From NCBI GenBank assembly GCA_032209605.1, contig JASFXZ010000016.1, positions 9,858,001 through 9,922,000 on the forward strand: a DNA stretch of 64,000 bases, given 5' to 3'. The position numbers and the translations under genes were made by a program. Below, one piece after another: positions 34,881 to 45,106 of the stretch. Position 1 is the first letter of the stretch. Each line of letters opens with the position of its first letter. The stretch comes from Mactromeris polynyma. Lineage: Eukaryota; Mollusca; Bivalvia; Venerida; Mactridae. The notes beneath the pieces are model-generated. The model worked only from the letters and a program-made list of their open reading frames with translations, did not search any database and was not told where the DNA came from.

Positions 34881-35127
34881 GTGGATCAATGTGGCGAACA
34901 CTACAAGCAGTTGTTGCAAGTCAGGGAGGACATACACGATACTGACATTTTACACAGGGTAATGTTTTTGTTTCGCTATTTTAAACGCCTCAACGTCGGT
35001 TATATCGAATGAAAAATTACTGAAATGTTTAAAAGTCTCTATATTTCAGTCTATGACATGAGTTTTCGTTGTAACCACCCTAGCGTATTAAATATGCGAA
35101 CTTAAAGACAGGTGTAGCGTTTCTTTT

Positions 35128-35173
35128 TGACGTCAGTATATATAAGGAGTCAGTTATGTTTCATTAACTGACT
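35128..35173 (+). promoter_or_regulatory. CRE plus TATA box followed by a 9-bp hairpin
   Basis: A perfect CRE palindrome TGACGTCA (35,128-35,135) lies one base upstream of TATATATAAG (35,137-35,146). This is followed by AGTCAGTTA (35,148-35,156) and its exact complement TAACTGACT (35,165-35,173). The arrangement resembles a core promoter, perhaps of a lost element or LTR. No gene start is visible downstream, so function is unproven. Confidence 0.3.
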
Positions 35174-35331
35174 GTATAGTCCAGCGTAGTGCACATTCTG
35201 CTTAGCATTTGGCTTGGTCCGTGGTCATTTTCCTATATTCCTTATTCCCCTAGATAAGACGGGATAGTCGTGTTTAATATATGCCAATTTAAAAATAATC
35301 CTATTTAAATTAGTTAAGGAAATATATTTCG

Positions 35332-35410
35332 GACGAAACTTTGAAAAGACCGAGGTCCCGTGTACGATGCACGTACTTCTTCTGTATCATACACGATCCT
35401 CCGGGTTGAC
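35332..35410 (+). repeat. body fragment of the SINE seen at 39.9 kb
   Basis: Shares ACTTTGAAAA, CCGAGGTCCCGTG and ACGATGC with the SINE body at 40,035-40,070; the tRNA head is missing. Confidence 0.55.
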
Positions 35411-35637
35411 GTACACATAGTACGGGCGTGGTTTTAATCGAGCTGGTGGAAGATATCACGTGGTATTGGCGTATGAACGCGAGATTTTGACGGGCAAATC
35501 AGAACTATGCTTGACTTCAAGACATTCGCTTAACAAATTCGTGTGAATCATTCAAATTCGAAATCAACTGTGTACCTGTATGTTGTATATTATGAATTAA
35601 TACCCTTAAACTTTCAATGTGAAACTTGAATTCAAAC

Positions 35638-35975
35638 CCCCAGTATTTTTACTGACAGTTCCATTGCTGTAATACGCTGTATTGGTTATCATTTCTTTTA
35701 GTGTTTTGAATGTATGTTATATTCCCTTTCCCCTGTGCAATTCTTTCACTTTATTTAGGTTATTTCCAGCCCAGTTTCGGCCTATTGTTCCCAGCTGTCT
35801 TGACATGTCCTATGACCTTTTCCATCCATTTATTCCACCCCTTCCTTCACTGTCCACTTCGATTCTCCTAGTTATTCCTTTTGTGTTATGGACTGTTGTT
35901 TCCCGGAGGTGTGTGAGGGAGGCACTGTCTTCTGTATGTGGCGTTACCTGTAGCTACTTATTCTCTCTTTCATTA
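35638..35975 (+). repeat. dispersed repeat family (long copy)
   Basis: Matches 28,231-28,590 along its length (AGTATTTTTACTGACAGTTC, CCAGTTTCGGCCTATT, GGGAGGCACTGTCTTCTGTA). Confidence 0.85.
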
Positions 35976-36560
35976 TTCAGAAAAACTACGTTACATAATA
36001 GGTTAAAACATGCCTGGATCAAGTCCACATGTCCTGTATTTGGTGGAATGTTTCGAGGTTACTCTCGAGCTGCATGCTGCGGAAAAACATTTCCTCACAG
36101 TTTTTTTTGTGGGCGGCCGTCATTCCGCAGATAAATACATACGCCCGTAGGTCCCAACGGTGCATGTAGTATGTGTTTGACTAGAACTATATTACGTAAA
36201 ATTCATTTATAGAGAGAGAGCCTGTGATAGTTACATATAATATGTTATGATTCATGTAATGTAAGCTCCATTTTCAACAAAGACGATCATGTTTACACAA
36301 TAACGTATGCCTATCAACCATGATCCCTCCAATAAACGAAGTCTTGCCAGCAGCAAATAAGTGTGTGTTATTAGTACAGGAGTGAGTTAAGAAGTAAATG
36401 GTTAATGCACCTGTCGTTTTGTTATTGGTATGTCACGGTGACCTTGCACATGAGCACAGGGAAAGGCAGAACGGTAGGAGTACAAGTATCATTGTGCACA
36501 TGTCAACATTGAAAGTTTTGCGCGTTTTATGCACTGTTGTTTTGAAAATTGTCAATAAAC
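35976..36560. other. intergenic, nothing recognised
   Basis: No domain or repeat recognised. Confidence 0.4.
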
Positions 36561-36561
36561 A

Positions 36562-36700
36562 TGGCGAATGTACAACATCGAAGGCGTCTCGATGATGTAG
36601 AAATAAATAGAGGCATTGGTTTGCTTGTTATCTCGAAAACAGGTTGCATGTCGTCTGGCATGATTCAGCCCGACTTGTTCAGCCAACAATGCCCAGGCAA
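36562..36700 (+). pseudogene. possible Tc1 transposase N-terminal remnant
   Basis: The frame reading NVQHRRRLDDVEINRGIGLL resembles the first helix region of Tc1 transposases; similarity then fades. No inverted repeats or catalytic core nearby. Confidence 0.35.
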
Positions 36701-36774
36701 CTCAGACAAGCACTCCGGGAGGAATAAACCCGAATCCCACAGCAAAATATCCGAGGGCATATTTGCAGCATGAG

Positions 36775-37879
36775 GAGACGATGCACGTTACTAAACCTTC
36801 TGAAAAAACCCTAATTAAATATTCAGCCAAGTGGTTTTGCTTAATAAAAGGTGCTAGTAACTTGACACGAATGGGAGTAACTACCGGAAATTTACTTGTT
36901 TGGTTTGGAGTTGGCACTTGATTTGACATTGGTGTTGGGTCTAGTGACCTGTTCCTTACCACCGGATGTGCAGTTGTAAGCCGTGTGTGCTCCTCTACAT
37001 AACCCACAGACATGGGGATGCTGACAGTTGGATGACCGACACTGGGTTCTTTTGTTGTAATTCCAACAGGTGTTGGGGAGGAAAATTTCGGTCGGGCTTG
37101 AAACGGCGTGTATGGTTGTCCCAAGGGATTAACACCGATTCACGCAGCATGCGAAATTGTGTGTCATAATATATGAATGACATTCCCAGTCTGCGATGAG
37201 CAATGTCACGGACTATTTCCATGTACTTCATCAGCTGTGGCGTTTCATGAGGAAATTTTGCAGCATAAATGGCTGTGAATCTGACGAATGCTGATGTCCA
37301 AGTTTCAATGTTGGTGATTTTTTTCTTGTTGGCTGATGGGGTTAGGGATGAATTGGAATGGCTGTCCATTTTTAAAGTGTATTGTGGCGTCTGGTGAGTC
37401 ATGTTGGTATTTGGTAAAAGGGTAGATAAGTCTATAAATTTGTGCCTCCAAATGTCTTTCCTAATCGATTTCTTAATTTGATTTAAAATGGGAGTACTTA
37501 TCGGCTCATTGAATTGAATGACATTACCTGCCATAATGCCATTAGCATGAGAGGCAATAGTTTGCCTGAAATCTGGCATGAGGTCATCCTCCTCATCTGA
37601 AGATGAGGAATCATCACAGTCAATGTCTGCTGAAACACCAGCACCTGGAATGCCTAACTCTACTGTGTTGGCTAGCCTATGTTGCTCCGCTACAAACACA
37701 TTTCTATTACTGGATGTTGTTGGTGTTGTATGTTCCCCTTCACTATTGACTATAGGGTCCACAGTTTCTGTAACTGAGGTGTCCAACTTCCTTCTTTTTT
37801 GCTCTCTGGTATCACAGCAAAGACACGAAGATGTTGTTGCGGACGCTATTCCCCTAGTCGTTCTTGTCTTAGGTTTCAT
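36775..37879 (-). pseudogene. DIRS-like retroelement: gag-like ORF with zinc knuckle and RT start, broken
   Basis: The minus-strand open frame from 37,879 encodes a low-complexity acidic N-terminus (SSSSDEEDD) and a conserved block (WTSAFVRFTAIYAAKFPHET, then RRLGMSFIYYDTQFR) of the kind found in gag-like ORFs of mollusc DIRS-type elements. It runs out of frame after about 270 residues. In a second frame (about 37,068-36,969) sits a cysteine/histidine motif (CWNYN, CRSSNC, PHVCGLC, GAHTAYNC) matching the zinc finger ending such gags. In a third frame (36,878-36,792) TPIRVKLLAPFIKQ begins the RT-linked region. The rest of RT and the tyrosine recombinase are absent. The family call is inference from pattern memory. 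Confidence 0.65.
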
Positions 37880-37994
37880 CTGGAAACATAATATGATGTA
37901 TTAAAAGATGCACGTGCTATAGTACTAACAAGGATACATCATGTATCAAATGCTGTGATATGTCCCTCGCCAGTACCATATAATTATATATGAA

Positions 37995-38360
37995 AGGGTA
38001 TGTAAACTAAACCCTAAACTGGCAAAGAAGACTGGATAAAACCCTCAGGCAGCTGCTATGATGTAATAACGGGGCATGTAAACTAAACCCCTTATAGCAA
38101 GCCTTTAGGCAATTAAACAAGGGCATGTAAACTAAACCTATCCTCGCAGCCACTGCATTAAACTATGCCTCATAGTACATAACACAGACTTGAAACCAAG
38201 CAAACGGGCAGCAATGCCCTTTATCATTAGCTGAAAAATATATAGCACGGGTATCCAAGCCGACCAACCCGAGGCAGCATGTAAACTAAACCCGGGGGCA
38301 TGTAAACTAAACCCCGACTAGCCAGCCTCTTGGGTAATTAAGGGCATGTTAACTAAGCCC
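37995..38360 (+). repeat. six dispersed copies of a G/C-clamped ATGTAAACTAAAC motif
   Basis: The core ATGTAAACTAAAC (one copy reads ATGTTAACTAAGC) occurs at about 38,000, 38,076, 38,125, 38,279, 38,300 and 38,346. In most copies the flanks are complementary: AGGGT with ACCCT, GGGGC with CCCC (twice), AGGGC with CCT, AGGGC with GCCC. The copies are irregularly spaced, so this is not a simple tandem array. Confidence 0.85.
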
Positions 38361-38684
38361 ATAGTATAAGCTTGGTGCCCAGCATATATAGTAGCAAACC
38401 ATGTTGTAAAACAATGCACCTTGCGTGCATGTACTTGGCACACAACTGTGACCATAACATAATCATGTCCCTTATGGACTGTTGTTACATTATCTAAATA
38501 TTGAAGCATTTAAACTGTTTCTATCTGTACCAAACACAGGCTTCATACATTATTGACTAGTGCAACGAATGCTGGTTGCATTGTGCCATATGTTATTATA
38601 CAACTGTTTCAACAGTAGGAACCGACAACCAAACACATATATGTATGTTAAAACATTGCAGTAATCAAACAAGGCATACATATC
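38361..38684. other. spacer between repeats and the SGNH pseudogene
   Basis: No feature recognised. Confidence 0.4.
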
Positions 38685-39290
38685 TTAAATGCTGCAGATC
38701 GACTTCCTCAGGACGGCGACCACAGCTGCTCTAACGTTACTGATGAGACGTGATTGTCCCTGGGTGGAGAGATGACAACCATCTTTAGCAAAATTCTCCT
38801 GCTTACAAGTTTGAGACCAGAAACCCTTCATTCGCCATAGATATGCACGACGGTGATGTGAATGATTGAGCATGTCCGAAAGTAAAACATTGAGTTCATC
38901 AACCCTAGCATTATACCAATGCAGGTCCACTGGATACCGAGTCCGTATCGTGGGCTGCACACGATGTAAAATTTGGAACACTATCACCTTAGGAACACCT
39001 AACACGAATAACAAAAAGTCCACCAGATCACATATCTGTCTAGCTACGTCAATGGGCGACACCTTTATATCGTATATATCATTTGTGCCTATTAACAGAA
39101 CAAGACTATCTGGCCCAAAGTCAGACACCATATCGACATTGTCACGTAAAATCCTTATGTTTGCTCCCGTAAAACCAGAATAGTGTATGTGAGGATGTCC
39201 ATGTAAGTTCATGTCAAAACGAACTATCCTGTCTGATAAATCCCTTAAGTCTCTTAACAAATGAATGCCCGAACAATTGAATCTTCTTCG
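38685..39290 (-). pseudogene. SGNH/GDSL-type hydrolase-like gene, frameshifted
   Basis: The minus-strand frame 39,260-38,685 encodes an SGNH-type fold: the block III motif LLIGTNDIYD and the C-terminal catalytic Asp/His block DGCHLSTQGQ. The nucleophile block is not in this frame. Just upstream, in another frame at 39,270-39,256, the residues GHSFV occur, the block I form common in invertebrate transposon-associated SGNH proteins. A frameshift near 39,250 therefore separates block I from the rest. SGNH domains of this type are often carried by mollusc and cnidarian retroelements, and a DIRS-like gag lies 0.8 kb downstream on the same strand; a shared origin is inference. Confidence 0.7.
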
Positions 39291-39916
39291 TGCTGGGCGC
39301 CGCCATCTTGTCTCCCTATTACGTCACAATGCACTCTTGATGTCACTGCTTATGCAAGTGAGCTAAGCCGTACACAAACTCCACCCAATTACGATGCAGA
39401 ACTAGGTCGCCGTCCCAAGAAAATTACGCCATTAATGAATGCGTATAAAACAATTTACGATATTATAAAGCTTAACACCGTAATTATCTGTGGTAAATTC
39501 CAATTGAAATTTCAAAAGTGGCGCCAAAATAAAAATATTAATGGCTATCTAGCCTGTTGATTGGTTGAAACCTATTATGTGACCAATAGCTAGTAGCTGA
39601 TTGGTTGCTGTACTAATTTATGCATTATAATAAAACAATCCTGATCCGGGAATGTTCCGGATCAAATTACAGTTAATAATGGGTACAATGACATAAATAA
39701 TTTTATGTGTGCATAAACTTGCATTTATATTCCAGCATGCACCTAAGAAATGTCTAAAATTGGCTCTTTACATTCGTTACGATTCAATGGTTCGAAATTT
39801 TCATCATTTTTGCTGATCATTAAGGTAAAGATAAAATCGAATTTAATTAAACAAAGATTTATAGCAATTTCAACGACAACAAGTAACATACAAAAAACAT
39901 AGTGACCCGAGTAGTA
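39291..39916. other. copy A spacer
   Basis: No gene recognised; open frames here are antisense shadows of the SGNH remnant or random. Confidence 0.45.
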
Positions 39917-39928
39917 TAGTTATTCCCA

Positions 39929-40200
39929 GGAGCGGATCAGTGGTTCAGCGGTTACGCGCTGGACTATTAATCCAGCGATCGCAGGTTCGATCCCACACAA
40001 AATCTTTAACTGTACTAACAAGTCTTTCGGATGAGACTTTGAAAACCCGAGGTCCCGTGAACGATGCTTTACATTGGGCGCGTAAAAGAACTGGGGTGCT
40101 TCTGGAACTGAGGAATCTTCTGTGTCATGCAAATGTGTCATCTAAAATGACGTCGCTGATATGGCGGAACCGGTGGCGACGATAAATAAACGCAAATAAC
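39929..40200 (+). mobile_element. tRNA-derived SINE with 12-bp target-site duplication (copy A)
   Basis: The head is tRNA-like: A box TCAGTGGTTCAGCGGTTACG, a 5-bp anticodon stem (CTGGA/TCCAG) with loop CTATTAA, and B box GGTTCGATCCC. The body contains CCGAGGTCCCGTGAACGATG and ends GCGACGATAAATAAACGC. TAGTTATTCCCA flanks it exactly on both sides (39,917-39,928 and 40,201-40,212). The acceptor stem does not pair, so it is a SINE, not a tRNA gene. Confidence 0.93.
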
Positions 40201-40624
40201 TAGTTATTCCCACCTAACATAGTACTGTGCATTGACCGTCTTTGGGTTCCAAAGAGTCCGTTTTGCCTATACTGCTCTACAGGCAGGTACTTTTCCCCTT
40301 CGACCTCAACACGTCCCCTTATGGTGTGCGGGGAAGATACCGGAAAAATGTACGCGGCGAGCGTTGACCTCATAAACACAATACTATGCATTGTTTTGGT
40401 GATGATTTAAAATGCTACATGTAAAAGTTGGATATGGATAAGTTTTTATTTTTATTTTTTGAAATTCCCGGAAACGCACGAAGACATTCCGAACAATATC
40501 GGAATGAGACAAATGCTATACAATCTTATTTAATTAATGATATTCGAGCGAACATTAATAAGTATAAGTCGTGTAAGTACAACTGTAGATGACCAACGAC
40601 ATTTATAATATTGTAATGAAAAAA

Positions 40625-40701
40625 ACCCAACTAGATGGTCTTGAACTCGGACCCAAAACTAAAAAGCTTGATTAACTCTTTACCATCTGAGCTATCACGG
40701 C
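40625..40701 (-). repeat. tRNA-like element, Lys-like (copy A)
   Basis: On the minus strand: GCCGTGATAGCTCAGATGGT forms an acceptor-like start and D arm, a loop containing CTTTTTA suggests a Lys (TTT) anticodon, and GGTCCGAGTTCAAGACC forms a T arm. The 3' acceptor half does not pair with the 5' end, which indicates a pseudo-tRNA or SINE head. Confidence 0.5.
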
Positions 40702-41625
40702 TGTTATTTTAATGAAATCAATATCTCAAAAATTAGATTTGCTTGTTATTTGATTTACCAATTTTGATCAATAAAGGTGGCCAAACTGTAAATATTGCAT
40801 GACGTCACAATATAGTCTTAGAAAAATAAACACACCACATTATTTTCAATCAATACCTTTACTTCTAGACCAGGTAGTAAGCTTTTTGTGCTCTACCAAA
40901 GTCTCTCCATGTTAAGCGACAGGTACATTTTGCGAAACCTACCGCTACCAGTCATGAAACAAGTGTTTTTGCTTCATAGCTGAAAGAACAAATTAAGATT
41001 ATTTTACTCCACTTTTGCTTTAAAGTTTTAAATATCAAATATATACTGAATAGTCCCTAATGAACACCCCCGGGGTCGTTGTGTTGCAATCTTTTTAAAG
41101 ATATTTCTTTGTTATCAGTTAAATCACTTACGACAATAACATTATAGATTTTCAATGTTAAACTGCATTTGCACTTATATTTCAAGTTAAATTCGTTGTA
41201 TATTCACTTGCACAAATTCTGACAAATCAAAAAGCTTTCAGACAGTGAGAATAAAGCAGCTTCCGGCCTTTAAGATTGCGGCGCAATTGTTTACAGTCAG
41301 ACCGGATCTTCACATGCATTTATGCTCAAAATGAAATTTGCAAAAATCTGACGATAAATGTTTTTGAAATTTGCATATAGTTTATGTTATATGTTACTAT
41401 GATGCCTAACTGAGATTTGGGTTTTCTAACATAGTCAATATTTACTACATAAAATTTGAAGAAATAATTAAGAAAATAATAGTTTTTTCAGAGAAACAAA
41501 AAAGCCATTATGTTTTGGAACGGTAAAAGTATTAAATTTTTCAAATTTTACCCGAATTATTATATAGATTGAAACAACAACTGTTTCATTTACCGCAGAC
41601 AGTATGCCAATGATGGATGACTTAC
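40702..41625. other. copy A spacer
   Basis: No gene recognised. The segment 41,145-41,245 is shared weakly with 29,230-29,330. Confidence 0.4.
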
Positions 41626-42165
41626 CTAAACAGGCTTCACTGTTTTCCATGGAATCGTGGCATCTCGTGGCATGTGATGTAAAATTTGATGAGAATCGAT
41701 GACAAGAATTGAAAAATGGTGCTCAACCTCCATGCAGAAAGAAATGTAACTGTTTCCAAGCACAGATCTTATCAAATCCTTGCCACTACCATGTAACCCA
41801 TGAAATACCAAATGGCAGAATAAGAAGGGTTCCGACTTATTGATTTCATTGAAGTTGCTAGCTTGCAAGCAGCATGTATCTCAACTCAAGACTGAACATG
41901 AGTTTTAAGTACTAACATTTCAAATGTTTAATCAAATTGTCACAACTGATAAAACCGACCAGATTCAACTAAATCAATTAAACCTTGCGCATTCATATTG
42001 TTCACAGTTAACTTTACAACGTGTCATCTTCTGTTTACCAATAGCGGCATATACATTTGTGATTATTTTGAAATTCATTAAACGATGATATTCTTCCAGA
42101 TCAGGATCGCTTTTGTATCCGAGTTGACTTTTATGAAGCATCTTGTGAATATATCATGAAAACCT
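41626..42165 (-). other. coding-like island of unknown identity (copy A)
   Basis: Two adjacent minus-strand stretches have protein-like composition. One (about 42,150-41,985) has a candidate acceptor TTTCAG just upstream (minus strand, near 42,167) and reads HRLMNFKIITNVYAAIGKQK. The other (41,868-41,626) reads HGLHGSGKDLIRSVLGNSY and VEHHFSILVIDSHQ, ending beside a consensus donor-like GTAAGT near 41,632. I do not recognise the family. They may be exons of a decayed gene or a transposon-encoded protein. Confidence 0.3.
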
Positions 42166-43188
42166 GAAACGATAAAGTAATATTAAACATTATGGCAGAA
42201 AAAGAGTCATTACATTTGTATTATGTAATTGATGTGTGTAAAAAGCTTTTCAAACCCTACATTGGGTACATATTTTCTCCTAGAATTACTTATATGTGAC
42301 AGGGGTGTGTGACAATTGAGCCTCAAATGCTGGAAGAGGGAGAAGTTTAGTGGTGTGGGGTTAGGCGGCCACCTGGTAAGCCGTACTAGTATTTAGCAGG
42401 TCTTTGGTTCAAGGCCAATATTGGGTCCAGTTTTTCCCCAACGGTGTTTGCAAGCCCACAGTGGTTGGAGACTAAATGAGGAAGAGTGTTGTTGGTGTGG
42501 AGTAAGACAGCCGCCCAAGGCGGTTGAGCCTTAAATGCCTGAAGGGAGATGAGTGCTGTGTAATAGGGTTATAAATAAGAATACATATTGCAGAAGAAGT
42601 TTGCTCAAACCATCATAAGCGCTGAATTCCAGACATTCCACACCGAAGACCTTTTACCTCCCAATTTTGATATCCCTAGACTTTTCACCCCCACTTTCAG
42701 TATAATCAAATTTTTGTGAATAACATTATTTATATGATGTTTATTCTAAAATCAGATTGTTAATTTATAGATCAAAATTCCTTTATCTTCATGTCTAAAC
42801 AATGTGATTTAATCAACACCTTTAGTCTCAGTAATAATGCATGTATTTAAATACGGGCGAGCCCTCTCCATATGTAACACATTGCTTAGACTTTTCACTC
42901 CCAAAATGGGGATGAAATACAGCTGCATTTTTTAAAAGAAACTTTGTTCTACTGATTATAGTTAGGGTTAGGGTTATCACTGATGCACAAAGATATGTCG
43001 ACTTATAAAGTCTGCAGCAAATTACTACTAATAACATATGATAATGTATTTACAAACAAGTAAATAGATATACACAACAGGGCAAGCAAATCCGCTATTC
43101 AGCTACCTGCAGCCCCAGGCCTTCAGCGCTAACAGCGCTTGTATTAAGTTACTAGTATAGGATGATGTCAATTTGAGTGAAATCGAAT
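42166..43188. other. copy A spacer with diffuse repeats
   Basis: The segment 42,310-42,560 contains a partly duplicated phrase (TTGAGCCTTAAATGCCTG and a variant near 42,318) and a B-box-like GGTTCAAGGCC, perhaps a decayed SINE. At 42,961-42,976 there is a two-copy TTAGGG run. Confidence 0.35.
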
Positions 43189-43400
43189 GGATGTGAGGAG
43201 GTTTTGGTATATTTGTAGAAGACATGGTGTGGTTTGGATGGATTTGTGGTGGACTTGGAGTGGATTTGACGTGGATTTTGGGGCGATTTAATGAGGATTT
43301 AAAAGGGCTTTGGAATATATTTGGGGTGGATTTGAGGTGGATTTGGGTGGACTTGGAGTGAATTTGAGGACTGGGCTGAAGTTGAGGTGGATTTGTTTTT
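43189..43400 (+). repeat. GTGGATTTG-rich degenerate minisatellite (copy A)
   Basis: Irregular repeats of GTGGATTTG and variants (GTGGACTTGGAGTG, GAGGTGGATTTG) over about 210 bp, with strong G bias on this strand. Confidence 0.8.
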
Positions 43401-44126
43401 GCGTGCCGTTCTACTTATATGGTTTTCTCCTAATTACCGTATGTATTTTGAATATAAGCTGAATATGTACTACAATCTTAATATATAAGACGTGAAATAA
43501 TGGGCTTCATTTTACATACTACATGTATCTAACAACAAATTGCGCAAAACAAAATACAATGTATGTGTAACTCTTATCCAAATCATTGATATGTGATGAC
43601 AATTCAATGCATTATTTGTGAACGAATTTTCGTTCTTGTCACAATCTATCATGGGTTTGGCGCAAACCTGTTTGATTTTGTTTTGACGAAGAAAGGGTAC
43701 CATACATTTTCGCCCAACTGTTGATATTACTATGTTTTATTGTGTATGTTCAAAACCGAATAAAACTCAAAATTTGCCCTTAAATAGCATGGCTTGGTTG
43801 ATTTAATATAGTTTAATTCACAAAATCGGTCGAACCCAAAAATAAACCAGCTAGCGCCAAAACGATTTTATATCCAATTAACCAAACGATTTATTGGCGC
43901 CGCCCATGAGGGCGGGGCCTTTAATGGAACCACGAAATTTTTGAGACTATGGTAGGAGCATCTATTTATAACTGAATCTATTTTTTTATTAAGGGTTAAA
44001 CTGCAGTAAATATTACACGTTACTTTTTGTATTTTTATTTTTAATGCATTTGTATTGTCGAATAAATGTCTTTTACAAAGTTAAACGATATGTTAATGGT
44101 AAATAATTGCTGATCCCCGAAAAATA
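43401..44126. other. copy A spacer, part of the repeat family seen at 0.6-1.1 kb
   Basis: From about 43,895 this matches the inverted copy at 640-1,146; nothing else recognised. Confidence 0.5.
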
Positions 44127-44523
44127 GGACGATTATACATAAACAGCATGTGTGTTAGGTGTCGAAGATAAAATAATAAAAAAATAATTATAAAAATTTT
44201 CATTTTCACTTTACTTAAATCAATATTAACACAGTGGTAACCTGTAACGTGGATATTCATGCAAGTTACGGTGTTAAAAAGGAAATACACACCAATGATA
44301 GTGTGAAAATGGACTATTCCAAAACGGACGATTCTACATAAACAGCATGTGTGTTAGGTGTCGAAGATAAAATAAAAAATAATTAATTATAAAAAACTTC
44401 ATTTTCAATTTACTTATATCAATATTAACACATTGGTACTTGTAACGTGGATATTTATGCAAGTTACGGTGTTTAAAAGGAAATACACGCCAATGATAGT
44501 ATGAAAATGGACTATTCCAAAAC
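44127..44523 (+). repeat. two tandem units of about 199 bp (copy A)
   Basis: Units start at 44,127 and 44,326, each with GGACGATT.TACATAAACAG and ending GGACTATTCCAAAAC. The 5' copy near 1 kb has only one unit. Confidence 0.88.
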
Positions 44524-45106
44524 ATTTTTCCGCCATTACGCTATTGCAAAACATTGTGCACCAGTTTTGCGGCTCCCTTGGATGCTTTGCATCAATGCAT
44601 TTCTTGTTGATACTTGGAGGAATTTATTGTTTGTGCTCATGTTCTTGTTACTATTGACATGCAGTGTTCGTGAGAAGAGCCGTTTATAAGTTTCAAGTCG
44701 CCTCTCATTAGACCAAGTGGTTTCGGGTCTACTGTTAAAACGTAGTAACACGTTATTTAGCATTTAAAATATCTGCATCACAAGCTGAGATGATAGGAGG
44801 GCGAATTTATTCTTAATAATCCAAATGACCGAATATTAAAATTAAAACATGTGAATTTACCATCAGATGGAACCCATTATCATTAAGTATGTGAACAGGA
44901 ATGTAATTAGGATCCGCGTACATTCCAAAAGTGATTTAATAGATATATTGAAATTTAAAAATGAGGAAACTATTTCTAGATTTCATATATATATATGTAT
45001 ATCTCATTGCATATCTGATGAAGGACAAAAACAACATTACTTGAAGATAAAATTACCTTAGAATTAAATAAACTGACTTAATTCATAGTTCTGAATATAA
45101 GGCAAC
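44524..45106. other. upstream region of the lectin pseudogene (copy A)
   Basis: No clear promoter. Probably contains the former 5' flank of the receptor gene. Confidence 0.4.

Larger units (their letters stand above)
34881..35635. other. intergenic with a promoter-like patch and a SINE fragment
   Basis: Contains the CRE/TATA/hairpin patch and the SINE body fragment listed separately; otherwise no gene. Confidence 0.4.

Noticed and set aside
35682..36134. 150-codon plus-strand open frame
   Set aside because: Lies over a dispersed repeat that also occurs at 28.2 and 46.8 kb, where the frame is not conserved.
39929..40005. tRNA-Asn-like gene on the plus strand
   Set aside because: A and B boxes and the anticodon stem are present but the acceptor stem does not pair, and the unit is flanked by target duplications together with a long tail, so it is a SINE.
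42961..42976. TTAGGG-type run, telomere-like
   Set aside because: Only about two full units and duplicated passively with the 10-kb block; too short to call an interstitial telomere.
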